A stretch of DNA of 13,929 nucleotides from CAYMUG01 sp964393575 (GTDB taxonomy: Bacteria; Patescibacteriota; Minisyncoccia; Spechtbacterales; 2-12-FULL-38-22). Location of the stretch: positions 1 through 13,929 of the forward strand of contig CAYMUG010000015.1 in NCBI GenBank assembly GCA_964393575.1, read 5' to 3'. Each line of letters begins with the position of its first letter. Within the stretch, counting starts at the first letter, position 1. The position numbers and the translations under genes are program-made. The notes beneath the pieces are model-generated. The model worked only from the letters and a program-made list of their open reading frames with translations, had not been told where the DNA came from and did not search any database. This document shows, one piece after another, positions 7,030-12,490 of the stretch.

Positions 7030-7383
7030 TTGTTTAAGTTTATGCCTGCCGCCGAACACCGGTATACTGAAGAAATACTAAGACGTATAAATATTGATAA
7101 AACTAAACATACCAAAAAAACGCGAAGGCGTATAAGTATTGATAAAGACAAAATAGGGACTTATGGTTGGTATGGTTTAATAATATACGTTATAGCATGG
7201 GATGTAACCGCCAGAGAAACCCTGACAGACGCTTTCGATAGAGGTATGAACCATCCTGTTATACGTTGGATAGCCTGTATTTTATGGGGATTGGTTACAG
7301 CTCATCTTTTTAGAGTTATTCCCAAGCATTACGACCCGCTCTTCAGGGTTACTGAGTATATTGCGAAAAAATACGGCTACTAA
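7030..7383 (+). CDS. Small two-TM protein of phage-like appearance
   Basis: 117 aa from a TTG start fixed by a perfect Shine-Dalgarno. Residues 15-44 consist of two 15-residue repeats (EILRRINIDKTKHTK and KTRRRISIDKDKIGT), very basic. The rest has two membrane segments, about 45-60 and 77-96, with the string DVTARETLTDAFDRG between them and AHLFRVIPKHYDPLFR after. The order 'W/YD...ETLS/T-xAFDR...HP...TAHLF..IP..YDP' resembles small membrane proteins found in many actinobacteriophages, as far as I recall; no function is known. It stands alone between two terminators. The strong SD, unlike most neighbours, is consistent with a phage origin, but this is weak evidence. Confidence 0.7.
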   Translation: MFKFMPAAEHRYTEEILRRINIDKTKHTKKTRRRISIDKDKIGTYGWYGLIIYVIAWDVTARETLTDAFDRGMNHPVIRWIACILWGLVTAHLFRVIPKHYDPLFRVTEYIAKKYGY

Positions 7384-7390
7384 AAATTTT

Positions 7391-7426
7391 GCCCCGCTCC
7401 TAAAAGCACAGGGAACGGGGCTTTAT
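7391..7426 (+). terminator. Intrinsic terminator of the 7030-7383 gene
   Basis: GCCCCG (7391-7396) pairs with CGGGGC (7416-7421), extended inward by TCC/GGA past one mismatch, followed by TTTATATT. Confidence 0.75.
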
Positions 7427-7508
7427 ATTGCGGCTGCGCATGATTAACAAAATAACAGAGTAACAAAAGAACAAAAACCGGTACGCCCATAAGACCCAGA
7501 TCCGGACC

Positions 7509-7533
7509 TTGGTTGAAGTCAGACCTCAACCAA
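7509..7533. repeat. 25-bp near-perfect palindrome in a convergent gap
   Basis: TTGGTTGAAGTC, one central A, then GACCTCAACCAA: two 12-base arms with a single A/C mismatch at the ninth position. On the minus-strand RNA the mismatch becomes a G-U pair, giving a long hairpin. It sits between the terminator of the 7030 gene and that of hsp20. The rest of 7384-7595 shows no ORF with a start signal, no tRNA and no clear promoter. Confidence 0.7.
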
Positions 7534-7555
7534 CCGTGACGCAAATTGCAAACAA

Positions 7556-7586
7556 AAAATCCCCCGGGAATATCCCGGGGGATTTT
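7556..7586 (-). terminator. Intrinsic terminator of hsp20
   Basis: A perfect 14-base-pair stem (7556-7569 with 7573-7586; core ATCCCCCGGGA) and a three-base loop. On the minus strand the stem is followed by a T-rich run (ATTTTTTGTTTG). It can also act on the plus strand. Confidence 0.9.
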
Positions 7587-7595
7587 GTATTGGCG

Positions 7596-8066
7596 TTATT
7601 TTACCTCCACTTTTTTCTTTTTTTGTTCTTTAGCTTTAGGCAATGTTATCTTTAAAACTCCCTCCTTTACATCTGCTTTTACTTTCTCCGGATCGATCTT
7701 AGCGGGCAGCATTAAATCTCTTTTGAATTCTCCGTATTCTCTCTCGTAGGTGTAGAATTTTTCGTCTTTACTTTCTTTTTCTTCTTCCTTTTCTGTTTTT
7801 CCGCTTATGCTTAAACTTTCTTCATCCACTTCAATATCCAGATTTTCCGAACTAACTCCGGGGACATTTGCTTTTACTTCTACCTTGTCTTTTGTTTCCG
7901 AAACATCAACCTTGGGGAAATTTGAATGCCAGGGGCGCAAGGATGAAAGCTGATCAAACGGATCCCAGAAGTTTTCATCAAAAAGACGGTTAAGAGAATC
8001 CCGTAGGTTAGAGTAGTATTTTTCGGGACCAACGTTAGCCGGATGATTCCTGTGTCGGATCTCCAT
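7596..8066 (-). CDS. hsp20: Hsp20 small heat-shock chaperone (alpha-crystallin family)
   Basis: 156 aa from ATG 8066; an upstream TTG at 8079-8081 would add five residues but lies inside the leader hairpin and has no SD. Hsp20 proteins are ATP-independent holdases that keep unfolding proteins soluble in the cytoplasm. The order is an N-terminal arm with the usual phenylalanine-rich helix (DSLNRLFDENFWDPFD, 23-38), the alpha-crystallin domain from about 50 to 145 (PKVDVSETKDKVEVKANVPGV, SLSISGKTEKEEE, YEREYGEFKRDLMLPAKID), the hallmark GVLKITLPK (136-144), and a lysine-rich tail ending VEV (153-155), which fits the I/V-x-I/V motif that binds a neighbouring subunit. It is under a CIRCE operator and has a structured leader; a terminator follows at once, so it is monocistronic. 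Confidence 0.95.
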   Translation of the reverse strand: MEIRHRNHPANVGPEKYYSNLRDSLNRLFDENFWDPFDQLSSLRPWHSNFPKVDVSETKDKVEVKANVPGVSSENLDIEVDEESLSISGKTEKEEEKESKDEKFYTYEREYGEFKRDLMLPAKIDPEKVKADVKEGVLKITLPKAKEQKKKKVEVK

Positions 8067-8075
8067 AGCTTTTCT

Positions 8076-8112
8076 GCACAATTTGCCGAATTATCCATTC
8101 GGAAAATTGTGC
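8076..8112 (-). promoter_or_regulatory. Large hairpin in the hsp20 leader
   Basis: Arms 8076-8091 (GCACAATTTGCCGAAT) and 8097-8112 (ATTCGGAAAATTGTGC) pair at 15 of 16 positions around a five-base loop. In the hsp20 message it lies between the predicted start of transcription (near 8131) and the ATG, ending nine bases before the ATG. No T-run follows, so it is not a terminator. Possible roles: a heat-sensitive or stabilising leader structure, or the operator of a second regulator. Confidence 0.75.
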
Positions 8113-8137
8113 TGTTAATTTTAACTCTTCTATTTTT

Positions 8138-8165
8138 ATTGTATAAAATTTAGCACTCGTGTCAA
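8138..8165 (-). promoter_or_regulatory. hsp20 promoter overlapping CIRCE
   Basis: On the minus strand: TTGACA (8165-8160, perfect), a 16-base spacer, then TACAAT (8143-8138, 5 of 6). The -35 box lies within the nine-base centre of CIRCE, so bound HrcA would block RNA polymerase. On the other strand TATAAAAT (8142-8149) could serve as the -10 for the divergent lipid-enzyme gene; its -35 is poor. Confidence 0.75.
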
Positions 8166-8176
8166 TAGAGTGCTAA
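8150..8176. promoter_or_regulatory. CIRCE element (HrcA operator), perfect consensus
   Basis: TTAGCACTC (8150-8158), nine bases, GAGTGCTAA (8168-8176): an exact match to the canonical CIRCE inverted repeat. HrcA represses through this site at normal temperature. It is placed between hsp20 and the divergent kinase/PAP2 gene and could control both. Confidence 0.97.
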
Positions 8177-8211
8177 TAAAGTATTGGAATTTCCGATTTC
8201 TTAAAGGTAAA

Positions 8212-9126
8212 ATGAAAATAATGAAAAAATTTGAGAGAAAGTATTACCAGGGACTTTCACCCTTACCCGAAAGATTCCTACACGCGTTTCGCGGGCTTGC
8301 TAATGTGTGGAAAAGAGAGCCAAATTTTAAAATTGAGGCACTTTTTGCTTTAGCCGTTTTAGCTGCCATGATTATACTTCCTCTTTCGGGCACTGAAATG
8401 GCTGTTTTAGTTCTGATTATAGCTCTCGTTTTATCCCTGGAAATTGTAAATAGTATTGTAGAGCAGGTCTTGGATGCCTGGCATCCGCAACTTTCTGAAA
8501 AAACCAAGCGAATTAAAGACACAATGGCCGGAGCTGTTTTTTTGGCTTCTTTTACCTCCGTAGTTATAGGTGGCCTCATACTTTTACAACCTATTGTCGC
8601 ATTTGATAGAAGAGTCAGAGGGTTTATAGAGTACATACAAACTCCTCAAATTCTGAATGTAGCTGAAATATTGACGATGTTGGGGGGTTGGAAAGTGATT
8701 GTACCTCTTACTTTAATTACAGGAGCGATTTTAACGGTACGCAAAAAATATAAGCTGCTAAGCTTATTGTTTGGTTCTGTTTTTGTGGGGCAGGCAATTG
8801 TATGGATTTTAAAGATATTTCTTGGAAGAGCGCGTCCTTCGGACATGGAGGTTTCTATAGGTGCTAACGGATTCAGTTTTCCCAGTGGACACGTGTTTAT
8901 GATAACTGTTTTTCTTTTGTCTCTTGGTTATATAGCGAACAAATATTTAGTAAAAGGCAAAACAAAAACTATATGGTTCTTTGTGGGCCTAATTATATTA
9001 ACAGTTGCTCTGACGCGTGTTGTACTTTCCGTACATTGGATAAGTGACGTTTTCGGAGGCGCACTTTTGGGGTTGTTCTGGTTTCTTCTGTGGTTTGGTT
9101 TGAATGAACGTTTTTTTGAGTCCTGA
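8212..9126 (+). CDS. Undecaprenol-kinase-like / PAP2 phosphatase fusion, membrane enzyme
   Basis: 304 aa from ATG 8212 (AAAGGT at 8203-8208 is rather close; ATG 8221 is possible; an upstream GTG at 8170 lies in CIRCE and is rejected). Residues 15-125 match the Gram-positive diacylglycerol/undecaprenol kinase family: FxxAFRGLxxxWxxExNF, then LSLE77xxN80SxxE84xxxD88 and K102D103xxAGAV. Residues about 130-304 are a PAP2 lipid phosphatase with all three motifs: K201x6R208P, P224SGH227, and R269x5H275xxxD279. The kinase would phosphorylate undecaprenol, and the phosphatase would convert undecaprenyl pyrophosphate to the monophosphate (or act on phosphatidic acid/PGP), so both halves could feed the C55-P carrier pool for wall and surface glycans. 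About eight TM segments in all. It diverges from hsp20 across the CIRCE site. Similar fusions are known in other bacteria; the substrate is inferred. Confidence 0.9.
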   Translation: MKIMKKFERKYYQGLSPLPERFLHAFRGLANVWKREPNFKIEALFALAVLAAMIILPLSGTEMAVLVLIIALVLSLEIVNSIVEQVLDAWHPQLSEKTKRIKDTMAGAVFLASFTSVVIGGLILLQPIVAFDRRVRGFIEYIQTPQILNVAEILTMLGGWKVIVPLTLITGAILTVRKKYKLLSLLFGSVFVGQAIVWILKIFLGRARPSDMEVSIGANGFSFPSGHVFMITVFLLSLGYIANKYLVKGKTKTIWFFVGLIILTVALTRVVLSVHWISDVFGGALLGLFWFLLWFGLNERFFES

Positions 9127-9212
9127 TGCGAAAAAATTCGTTTTCCGGAATAATATTAGCCGTGTTTATTAATGTTGCGTAGCATTAATTGGATGAGTCG
9201 GGTGAAAATCTA

Positions 9213-9221
9213 TGTTATAAT
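9213..9221 (+). promoter_or_regulatory. Extended -10 promoter of the DUF763 gene
   Basis: TGTTATAAT, with nine bases to the ATG at 9231: a leaderless arrangement. It lies inside the longer possible reading frame that begins at 9189, which argues that the true start is 9231. A small hairpin (ATTAATG/CATTAAT, 9168-9189) precedes it. Confidence 0.7.
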
Positions 9222-9230
9222 TTCAAATAT

Positions 9231-10382
9231 ATGTCTATTTCCAGGGGAGTCGCAAGTTTTACCTTAGACCACGGAAAATGCCCCCGGTGGCTTTTTGAAC
9301 GCATGGTAACCCTGGGAAGGTATATGGTGGACGCGATTGTAGAGGAAGAAGGGCCTGATGAATTTATAAAAAGAGTTTCGGATCCGGTTTGGTTTCAATC
9401 TCTCGGCACGGTACTTGCTTTTGACTGGAATGCGAGCGGATTAACAACTGTACTTACCGGAGCACTTAAGGAGGCAATCAGAGAAAGAGAAGAGGAGTTA
9501 GGTATTTTTATAGCCGGCGGCAAAGGGAAAACTTCACTTAAAACCCCTGAGGATATCCTTGCATGGGGAGAAAAAGCATCGTTACCTCCTGATTTATCAA
9601 ATAACCTTGTATATAATTCCAGAATGAGCGCTAAGGTGGACAGCTCTCTTGTGCAGGATGGTTTTCAGATTTATCATCACACCTTCTTTTTCAGTAAAAA
9701 CGGAGCATGGACTGTGGTGCAACAGGGGATGAACGAAGAAAAAGGTACAGCCCGCCGATATCATTGGCATTCAAAAAACGCGACCGACTTTATTAACGAC
9801 CCGCATACAGGAATTGCAAGCCAGCAAATGCGGTTACCCTCTTTGGATTTAAGTGCTTCTGAAAGCGCTGAAAACAGAGATATAAGCCGGGAACTGGTTA
9901 GTGAAAACAGTTTCCAGGGGCTTATGAGGGATATAAAACTTCTCAGCAGATATTCTTCTTCTCTCAACAGTATGGCAAGATTTGAAGGTAAAGGAGGGCA
10001 GTTGACGTTGGTAAATCTTGAAGATAAAGAATTTAAATCCCACCCCGTAGTTGCAGAAGATTTTTCAAAAAATAAATATTTACATAAAATATTGTGGCAA
10101 CTCACTGAAGAAAAACCGCGGAATTATGAAACCCTGCTTGCAACAAAGGGTGTTGGGCCAAAAACTATGCGCGCACTTTCTTTGACTGCTGAGGTGTTGT
10201 ATGGGGCAAAACCTTCATATGAAGACCCGGCACGTTTTAGTTTTGCTCATGGGGGAAAAGATTCTACACCTTATCCTGTGGATACCTCAGTGTACGATAG
10301 TACTATTACAACTATGCGCAGATATGTGCAACACTCCAAACTTCAGAGCACGGAAAAGGATAAAATATTAAAAAAATTATAG
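9231..10382 (+). CDS. DUF763 family protein with helix-hairpin-helix motif
   Basis: 383 aa. The start is placed at ATG 9231 because the leaderless promoter lies just before it and because family members begin with 'xxRSGxAxLxLxxGKxPRWLFERM'; here SRGVASFTLDHGKCPRWLFERM (4-25). Other family blocks are clear: KTPEDI (104-109), SRMSAKVDSSLVQDGFQIYHHTFFF (130-154), VVQQGMN (162-168), ARRYHWHS (174-181), DPHTGI (190-195), then a helix-hairpin-helix LLATKGVGPKTMRALSLTAEVLYG (302-325) and GGKDSTPYPVD (341-351). DUF763 is widespread in archaea and thermophiles and is of unknown function. The HhH and its hydrophobic partner helix resemble those of DNA glycosylases, so nucleic-acid binding is a fair inference. 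The downstream 95-aa gene starts 15 bases after the stop and is likely cotranscribed. Confidence 0.92.
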   Translation: MSISRGVASFTLDHGKCPRWLFERMVTLGRYMVDAIVEEEGPDEFIKRVSDPVWFQSLGTVLAFDWNASGLTTVLTGALKEAIREREEELGIFIAGGKGKTSLKTPEDILAWGEKASLPPDLSNNLVYNSRMSAKVDSSLVQDGFQIYHHTFFFSKNGAWTVVQQGMNEEKGTARRYHWHSKNATDFINDPHTGIASQQMRLPSLDLSASESAENRDISRELVSENSFQGLMRDIKLLSRYSSSLNSMARFEGKGGQLTLVNLEDKEFKSHPVVAEDFSKNKYLHKILWQLTEEKPRNYETLLATKGVGPKTMRALSLTAEVLYGAKPSYEDPARFSFAHGGKDSTPYPVDTSVYDSTITTMRRYVQHSKLQSTEKDKILKKL

Positions 10383-10397
10383 ATATACCTATATTTT

Positions 10398-10685
10398 GTG
10401 CAAAATATAAATATTAAAAATAAAAAAGAGATTAATGACGGCCAAACCTGGGAATTTAAAGTAGAGGTAGGGGACGAAAAAGATAAATTGACTTATACTG
10501 TATTTTTATCCAGAGATTACTGGCGTAAACTTGCGGGCAACAAAATAAACCCTGATACTTTGGTTAAACGCTCTTTTGATTTTCTGTTGGAGCGCGAACC
10601 CAAAGGATCAATCCTGAGTGAATTTAATCTCAACGTTATACCTCAATATTTCCCGGAGTATGAGGAAGAGGTGAAGGTGAAGTAA
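10398..10685 (+). CDS. Small conserved CPR protein (FLLEREPK type), unknown function
   Basis: 95 aa from GTG 10398, 15 bases after the DUF763 stop. No Shine-Dalgarno; TATATT at 10390-10395 lies almost on the start codon, so the gene is more likely read from the DUF763 promoter. The sequence runs NGQTW-like EINDGQTWEFKVEV, then LTYTVFLSRDYWRKL, then LVKRSFDFLLEREPKGSILSEFNLNVIPQYFPEYEEE. From memory, the motif 'SFxFLLEREPKxSILxxFxLxVIxxYFPEYE' occurs in many small proteins annotated as hypothetical in Patescibacteria. Soluble, mixed beta then alpha; no catalytic motif seen. Linkage to DUF763 may be functional or accidental. Confidence 0.85.
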   Translation: MQNINIKNKKEINDGQTWEFKVEVGDEKDKLTYTVFLSRDYWRKLAGNKINPDTLVKRSFDFLLEREPKGSILSEFNLNVIPQYFPEYEEEVKVK

Positions 10686-10753
10686 ACTTCCCACAATTCT
10701 CAAAACCTGTCCCGCCAAATATTACAAGACATTGTGAGGTAATAATCGTCAAG

Positions 10754-10783
10754 TTGACATCGGTCGCGCAAGTCCAGTAATCT
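10754..10783 (+). promoter_or_regulatory. Candidate promoter of the P-loop kinase gene
   Basis: A perfect TTGACA (10754-10759) is followed after 18 bases by TAATCT (10778-10783), a poor -10. It would give a leader of about 35-40 bases to the GTG at 10827. Confidence 0.35.
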
Positions 10784-10813
10784 ACATAGTAAGTTCTTTA
10801 ATGTGTACCTGCC

Positions 10814-10822
10814 AAAGGAGGT
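10814..10822 (+). promoter_or_regulatory. Shine-Dalgarno that sets the GTG start at 10827
   Basis: AAAGGAGGT ends four bases before GTG 10827 (five to six from the GGAGG core). A longer frame begins at GTG 10803 but would place this site inside the coding region. Confidence 0.85.
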
Positions 10823-10826
10823 CACC

Positions 10827-11591
10827 GTGAGCGCAACGGAACCACACATTTTAGGTGAAGAAGAGTTATCGTATTCTCTTTCACACATATTTAATGCTGT
10901 TGATGCGCCGTTCAGAAAAAGCGAGCCCGCTCCAAAAACTATTTTGGTTGATTTTTTCGGTATTTCAAATTCCGGAAAAACACAGACAACGAGCAATCTT
11001 GACCAAGTTTTTCGGAGAGAGGGCTTTCTTGTTTACGCACCCCAAGAGACAGCGGAACATTATAATATAAGGAATAAATCTACAGATGACTCCACGGTAT
11101 TCCAGGGGCGTCACGTGAGCGGAGTTCTGGATTTTGTATTAAATCTACCCTGTGATAGAAACTTTCACGTTGCAATCATAAGTCGCGGACTAATAGATAT
11201 GCTTTACTGGTACGAAAGAGGTTGGCGAAAAGGTGAGTTAAACGAGGAAGAATATGAAAGCGCTCGTGGGTTAATATACGGATATCTGCGAAAAGACCTT
11301 GTAGACGCGTACTTTTATTTCACTTGTTCCGATAAGGTTGCTATGGAGAGAGAGAACCAGGGGTCGCCCATTCAAAAAGGCGGCTCTAAAGTTAATCCAG
11401 AGGAACTGCGGAAAGCCAGACAGATATACGATGGCGTGGTAGCGGAGGTCAAGGAAAACATTCCCGGTTTACCTATTTTTCATATTGACACTACGCATTT
11501 GAGTCCCCGCGAGACCACAGATAAAGTTTTGTCTTATCTGGTTCCTTCTTTAGATTCCCGGATCGGCGTCCTTGCCTCGGATTGGGAGTAG
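10827..11591 (+). CDS. P-loop nucleoside/thymidylate-kinase-like protein
   Basis: 254 aa. After a 35-residue N-terminal extension there is a Walker A loop, G45ISNSGKT52, following a hydrophobic strand (KTILVDFFG). Next come PQETAEHYNI (72-81) and a strand ending in ISRGLIDMLYW (118-128), equivalent to the DR(G/Y/H)xxD/S segment after which thymidylate and deoxynucleoside kinases position their substrate. Residues about 160-186 (AYFYFTCSDKVAMERENQGS) look like the fourth strand and a lid. The family fits nucleotide-type P-loop kinases of the thymidylate-kinase/AAA-type group, cytoplasmic. Length exceeds bacterial thymidylate kinase (about 210 aa) and the sequence is divergent, so the substrate is unknown. 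Monocistronic, with its own candidate promoter and terminator. Confidence 0.75.
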   Translation: MSATEPHILGEEELSYSLSHIFNAVDAPFRKSEPAPKTILVDFFGISNSGKTQTTSNLDQVFRREGFLVYAPQETAEHYNIRNKSTDDSTVFQGRHVSGVLDFVLNLPCDRNFHVAIISRGLIDMLYWYERGWRKGELNEEEYESARGLIYGYLRKDLVDAYFYFTCSDKVAMERENQGSPIQKGGSKVNPEELRKARQIYDGVVAEVKENIPGLPIFHIDTTHLSPRETTDKVLSYLVPSLDSRIGVLASDWE

Positions 11592-11613
11592 AATATATAA
11601 AAAATGAACTTTT

Positions 11614-11646
11614 GCCCTTCATTATAATTTTGAGGGGCTTTTATTT
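11614..11646 (+). terminator. Intrinsic terminator of the kinase gene
   Basis: GCCCTTCA (11614-11621) pairs with TGAGGGGC (11631-11638) with one G-U pair, around a 10-base A/T loop; TTTTATTT follows. Confidence 0.75.
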
Positions 11647-11670
11647 GCTGCTATACGATAACTGCAATAC

Positions 11671-11711
11671 ACGCTTACTACAGCATTCTCTCCGGAATTG
11701 TAAGCGTTTTT
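11671..11711 (+). terminator. Second terminator-like hairpin
   Basis: ACGCTTAC (11671-11678) pairs exactly with GTAAGCGT (11700-11707), with an inner ATTC/GAAT stem, and is followed by a run of T (11707-11711). It is either a back-up terminator for the kinase gene or the end of a short separate RNA. Confidence 0.6.
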
Positions 11712-11754
11712 AGATTACCTATATTGATAAGCTGAAATTAAAGGTTTTAAAATG

Positions 11755-11801
11755 TTGCAATACATCTTTAAAAAATGGGATAATGAAAATGGAATTATAA
11801 T
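11755..11801 (+). promoter_or_regulatory. Candidate promoters upstream of the repeat and DoxX gene
   Basis: TTGCAA (11755-11760), 18 bases, GATAAT (11779-11784), and a separate perfect TATAAT at 11796-11801 without a good -35. Both would read through the repeat into the DoxX-family gene. Confidence 0.35.
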
Positions 11802-11806
11802 TAAAA

Positions 11807-11934
11807 GCTCGCTTGCGCTTCGCTTACACACAAATTTGCGCGGATTTGAAAGCAGATATACGCGGATACACGCATCAGCGTTAATCAGCTTTCTTATCTG
11901 CGTGGATCCGCGTGTTAGTGAGGCGGAGCCGACC
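11807..11934. repeat. Interspersed-repeat-like element with inverted arms
   Basis: The strongest part is ACGCGGATACACGC (11860-11873) and GCGTGGATCCGCGT (11900-11913), which pair at 13 of 14 positions. The loop between them carries ATCAGC twice. The right arm with its flank (TATCTGC) can also pair with an alternative left arm at 11839-11858 (CGCGGAT...GCAGATA). Outer flanks GCTTCGCTTACAC and GTGTTAGTGAGGCGGAGC are imperfectly inverted. Sequences of the form 'ATCAGCGTTAATCAGC ... ATCTGCGTGGATCCGCG' are, from memory, a recurrent dispersed repeat in many bacterial genomes, including CPR. It carries a run-through reading frame with no independent signs of coding. Boundaries are approximate. The interval 11592-11940 holds no other gene. 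Confidence 0.65.
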
Positions 11935-11940
11935 AAAACT

Positions 11941-12309
11941 ATGGATACTACATTAGTTGAATTTTTAAATTGGTTAGGGCAAGTTGTGTTAGGGCTCTAC
12001 TTTTTGATGCTTGGCCTTAGACGCGTTATGAAAAAAGAAGAGATCACGAAAAAAGTATCGGAAAAGAAGGTGCCTTCGCCTAAAGTAGTCGTGATGGCTT
12101 CCGCAGTGCTCCTTGTAGTAGGAGGGGTAGGTATCATCTTTAATTCTTTTATTAATTGGGCGGTACTTGCTGTAGCTGCCTTCCTGCTTCCCGCAGCGCT
12201 TAAGATGCATGATTTCTGGAATGTAAAAGAAAACGAGGAAAAAACAAAGCAGATGGGCAATTTTGCACGCAATATAGCGCTTACAGGAGCCCTCTTGATG
12301 CTTCTATAA
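11941..12309 (+). CDS. DoxX-family four-TM membrane protein
   Basis: 122 aa from ATG 11941, the usual DoxX length. A longer frame from ATG 11752 would add 63 residues encoded mostly by the repeat element and is rejected. Four hydrophobic segments: about 10-29, 49-68, 72-89 and 108-122. The family signature between the last two is clear: LKMHDFWNVKENEEKTKQMGNFARNIALTGALLML (87-121), matching H-x-FW....(E/Q)xxxFxKNxAxxGGLL. DoxX proteins sit in the cytoplasmic membrane; they are linked to quinone or thiosulphate oxidation and, in mycobacteria, to oxidative-stress complexes. The specific role here is unknown. There is no good Shine-Dalgarno; the leader contains the repeat. Confidence 0.85.
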   Translation: MDTTLVEFLNWLGQVVLGLYFLMLGLRRVMKKEEITKKVSEKKVPSPKVVVMASAVLLVVGGVGIIFNSFINWAVLAVAAFLLPAALKMHDFWNVKENEEKTKQMGNFARNIALTGALLMLL

Positions 12310-12334
12310 ATTTGGGTTATTCCGGTAACTCGGT

Positions 12335-12373
12335 CCCGCGCTGATTAACACAAAGGCGCGGGGCTTATTTTCG
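12335..12373 (+). terminator. Intrinsic terminator of the DoxX gene
   Basis: CCCGCGC (12335-12341) pairs with GCGCGGG (12356-12362) around a 14-base loop; GCTTATTTTC follows. Confidence 0.75.
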
Positions 12374-12434
12374 TGGCCACCGAATTTTGGTTCTGTGGCG
12401 CAAAGAAATATACCCGCGGATTGCACGTATATTG

Positions 12435-12463
12435 TTGGAAGCATCCTACAAATATGTTATATT
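12435..12463 (+). promoter_or_regulatory. Promoter of the DsbA-like gene
   Basis: TTGGAA (12435-12440), an ideal 17-base spacer, then TGT plus TATATT (12458-12463), i.e. an extended -10 one base from TGTTATAAT. A second TATAAT at 12467-12472 lies 18 bases before the ATG. No Shine-Dalgarno is present. Confidence 0.6.
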
Positions 12464-12490
12464 AATTATAATTAAAATTCATATTAATAT

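Noticed and set aside
7480..7545. Possible tRNA or structured RNA on either strand
   Set aside because: No TTC-loop consensus, no acceptor pairing or four-arm layout could be built; only the 25-bp palindrome is real.
8170..8211. Upstream GTG start for the kinase/PAP2 gene
   Set aside because: The codon lies within the right arm of CIRCE and has no Shine-Dalgarno; ATG 8212 follows AAAGGT and matches the family's N-terminus better.
9189..9230. Upstream TTG start for the DUF763 gene
   Set aside because: It would put the TGTTATAAT promoter inside the coding sequence and adds residues not typical of the family.
10677..10688. GAAGTAAACTTC palindrome at the end of the 95-aa gene as a terminator
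   Set aside because: Four- to five-base A/T-containing stem with no T-run.
11752..11940. N-terminal extension of the DoxX protein
   Set aside because: The extra 63 codons come mainly from the repeat element; the remaining 122 residues are a complete DoxX protein.
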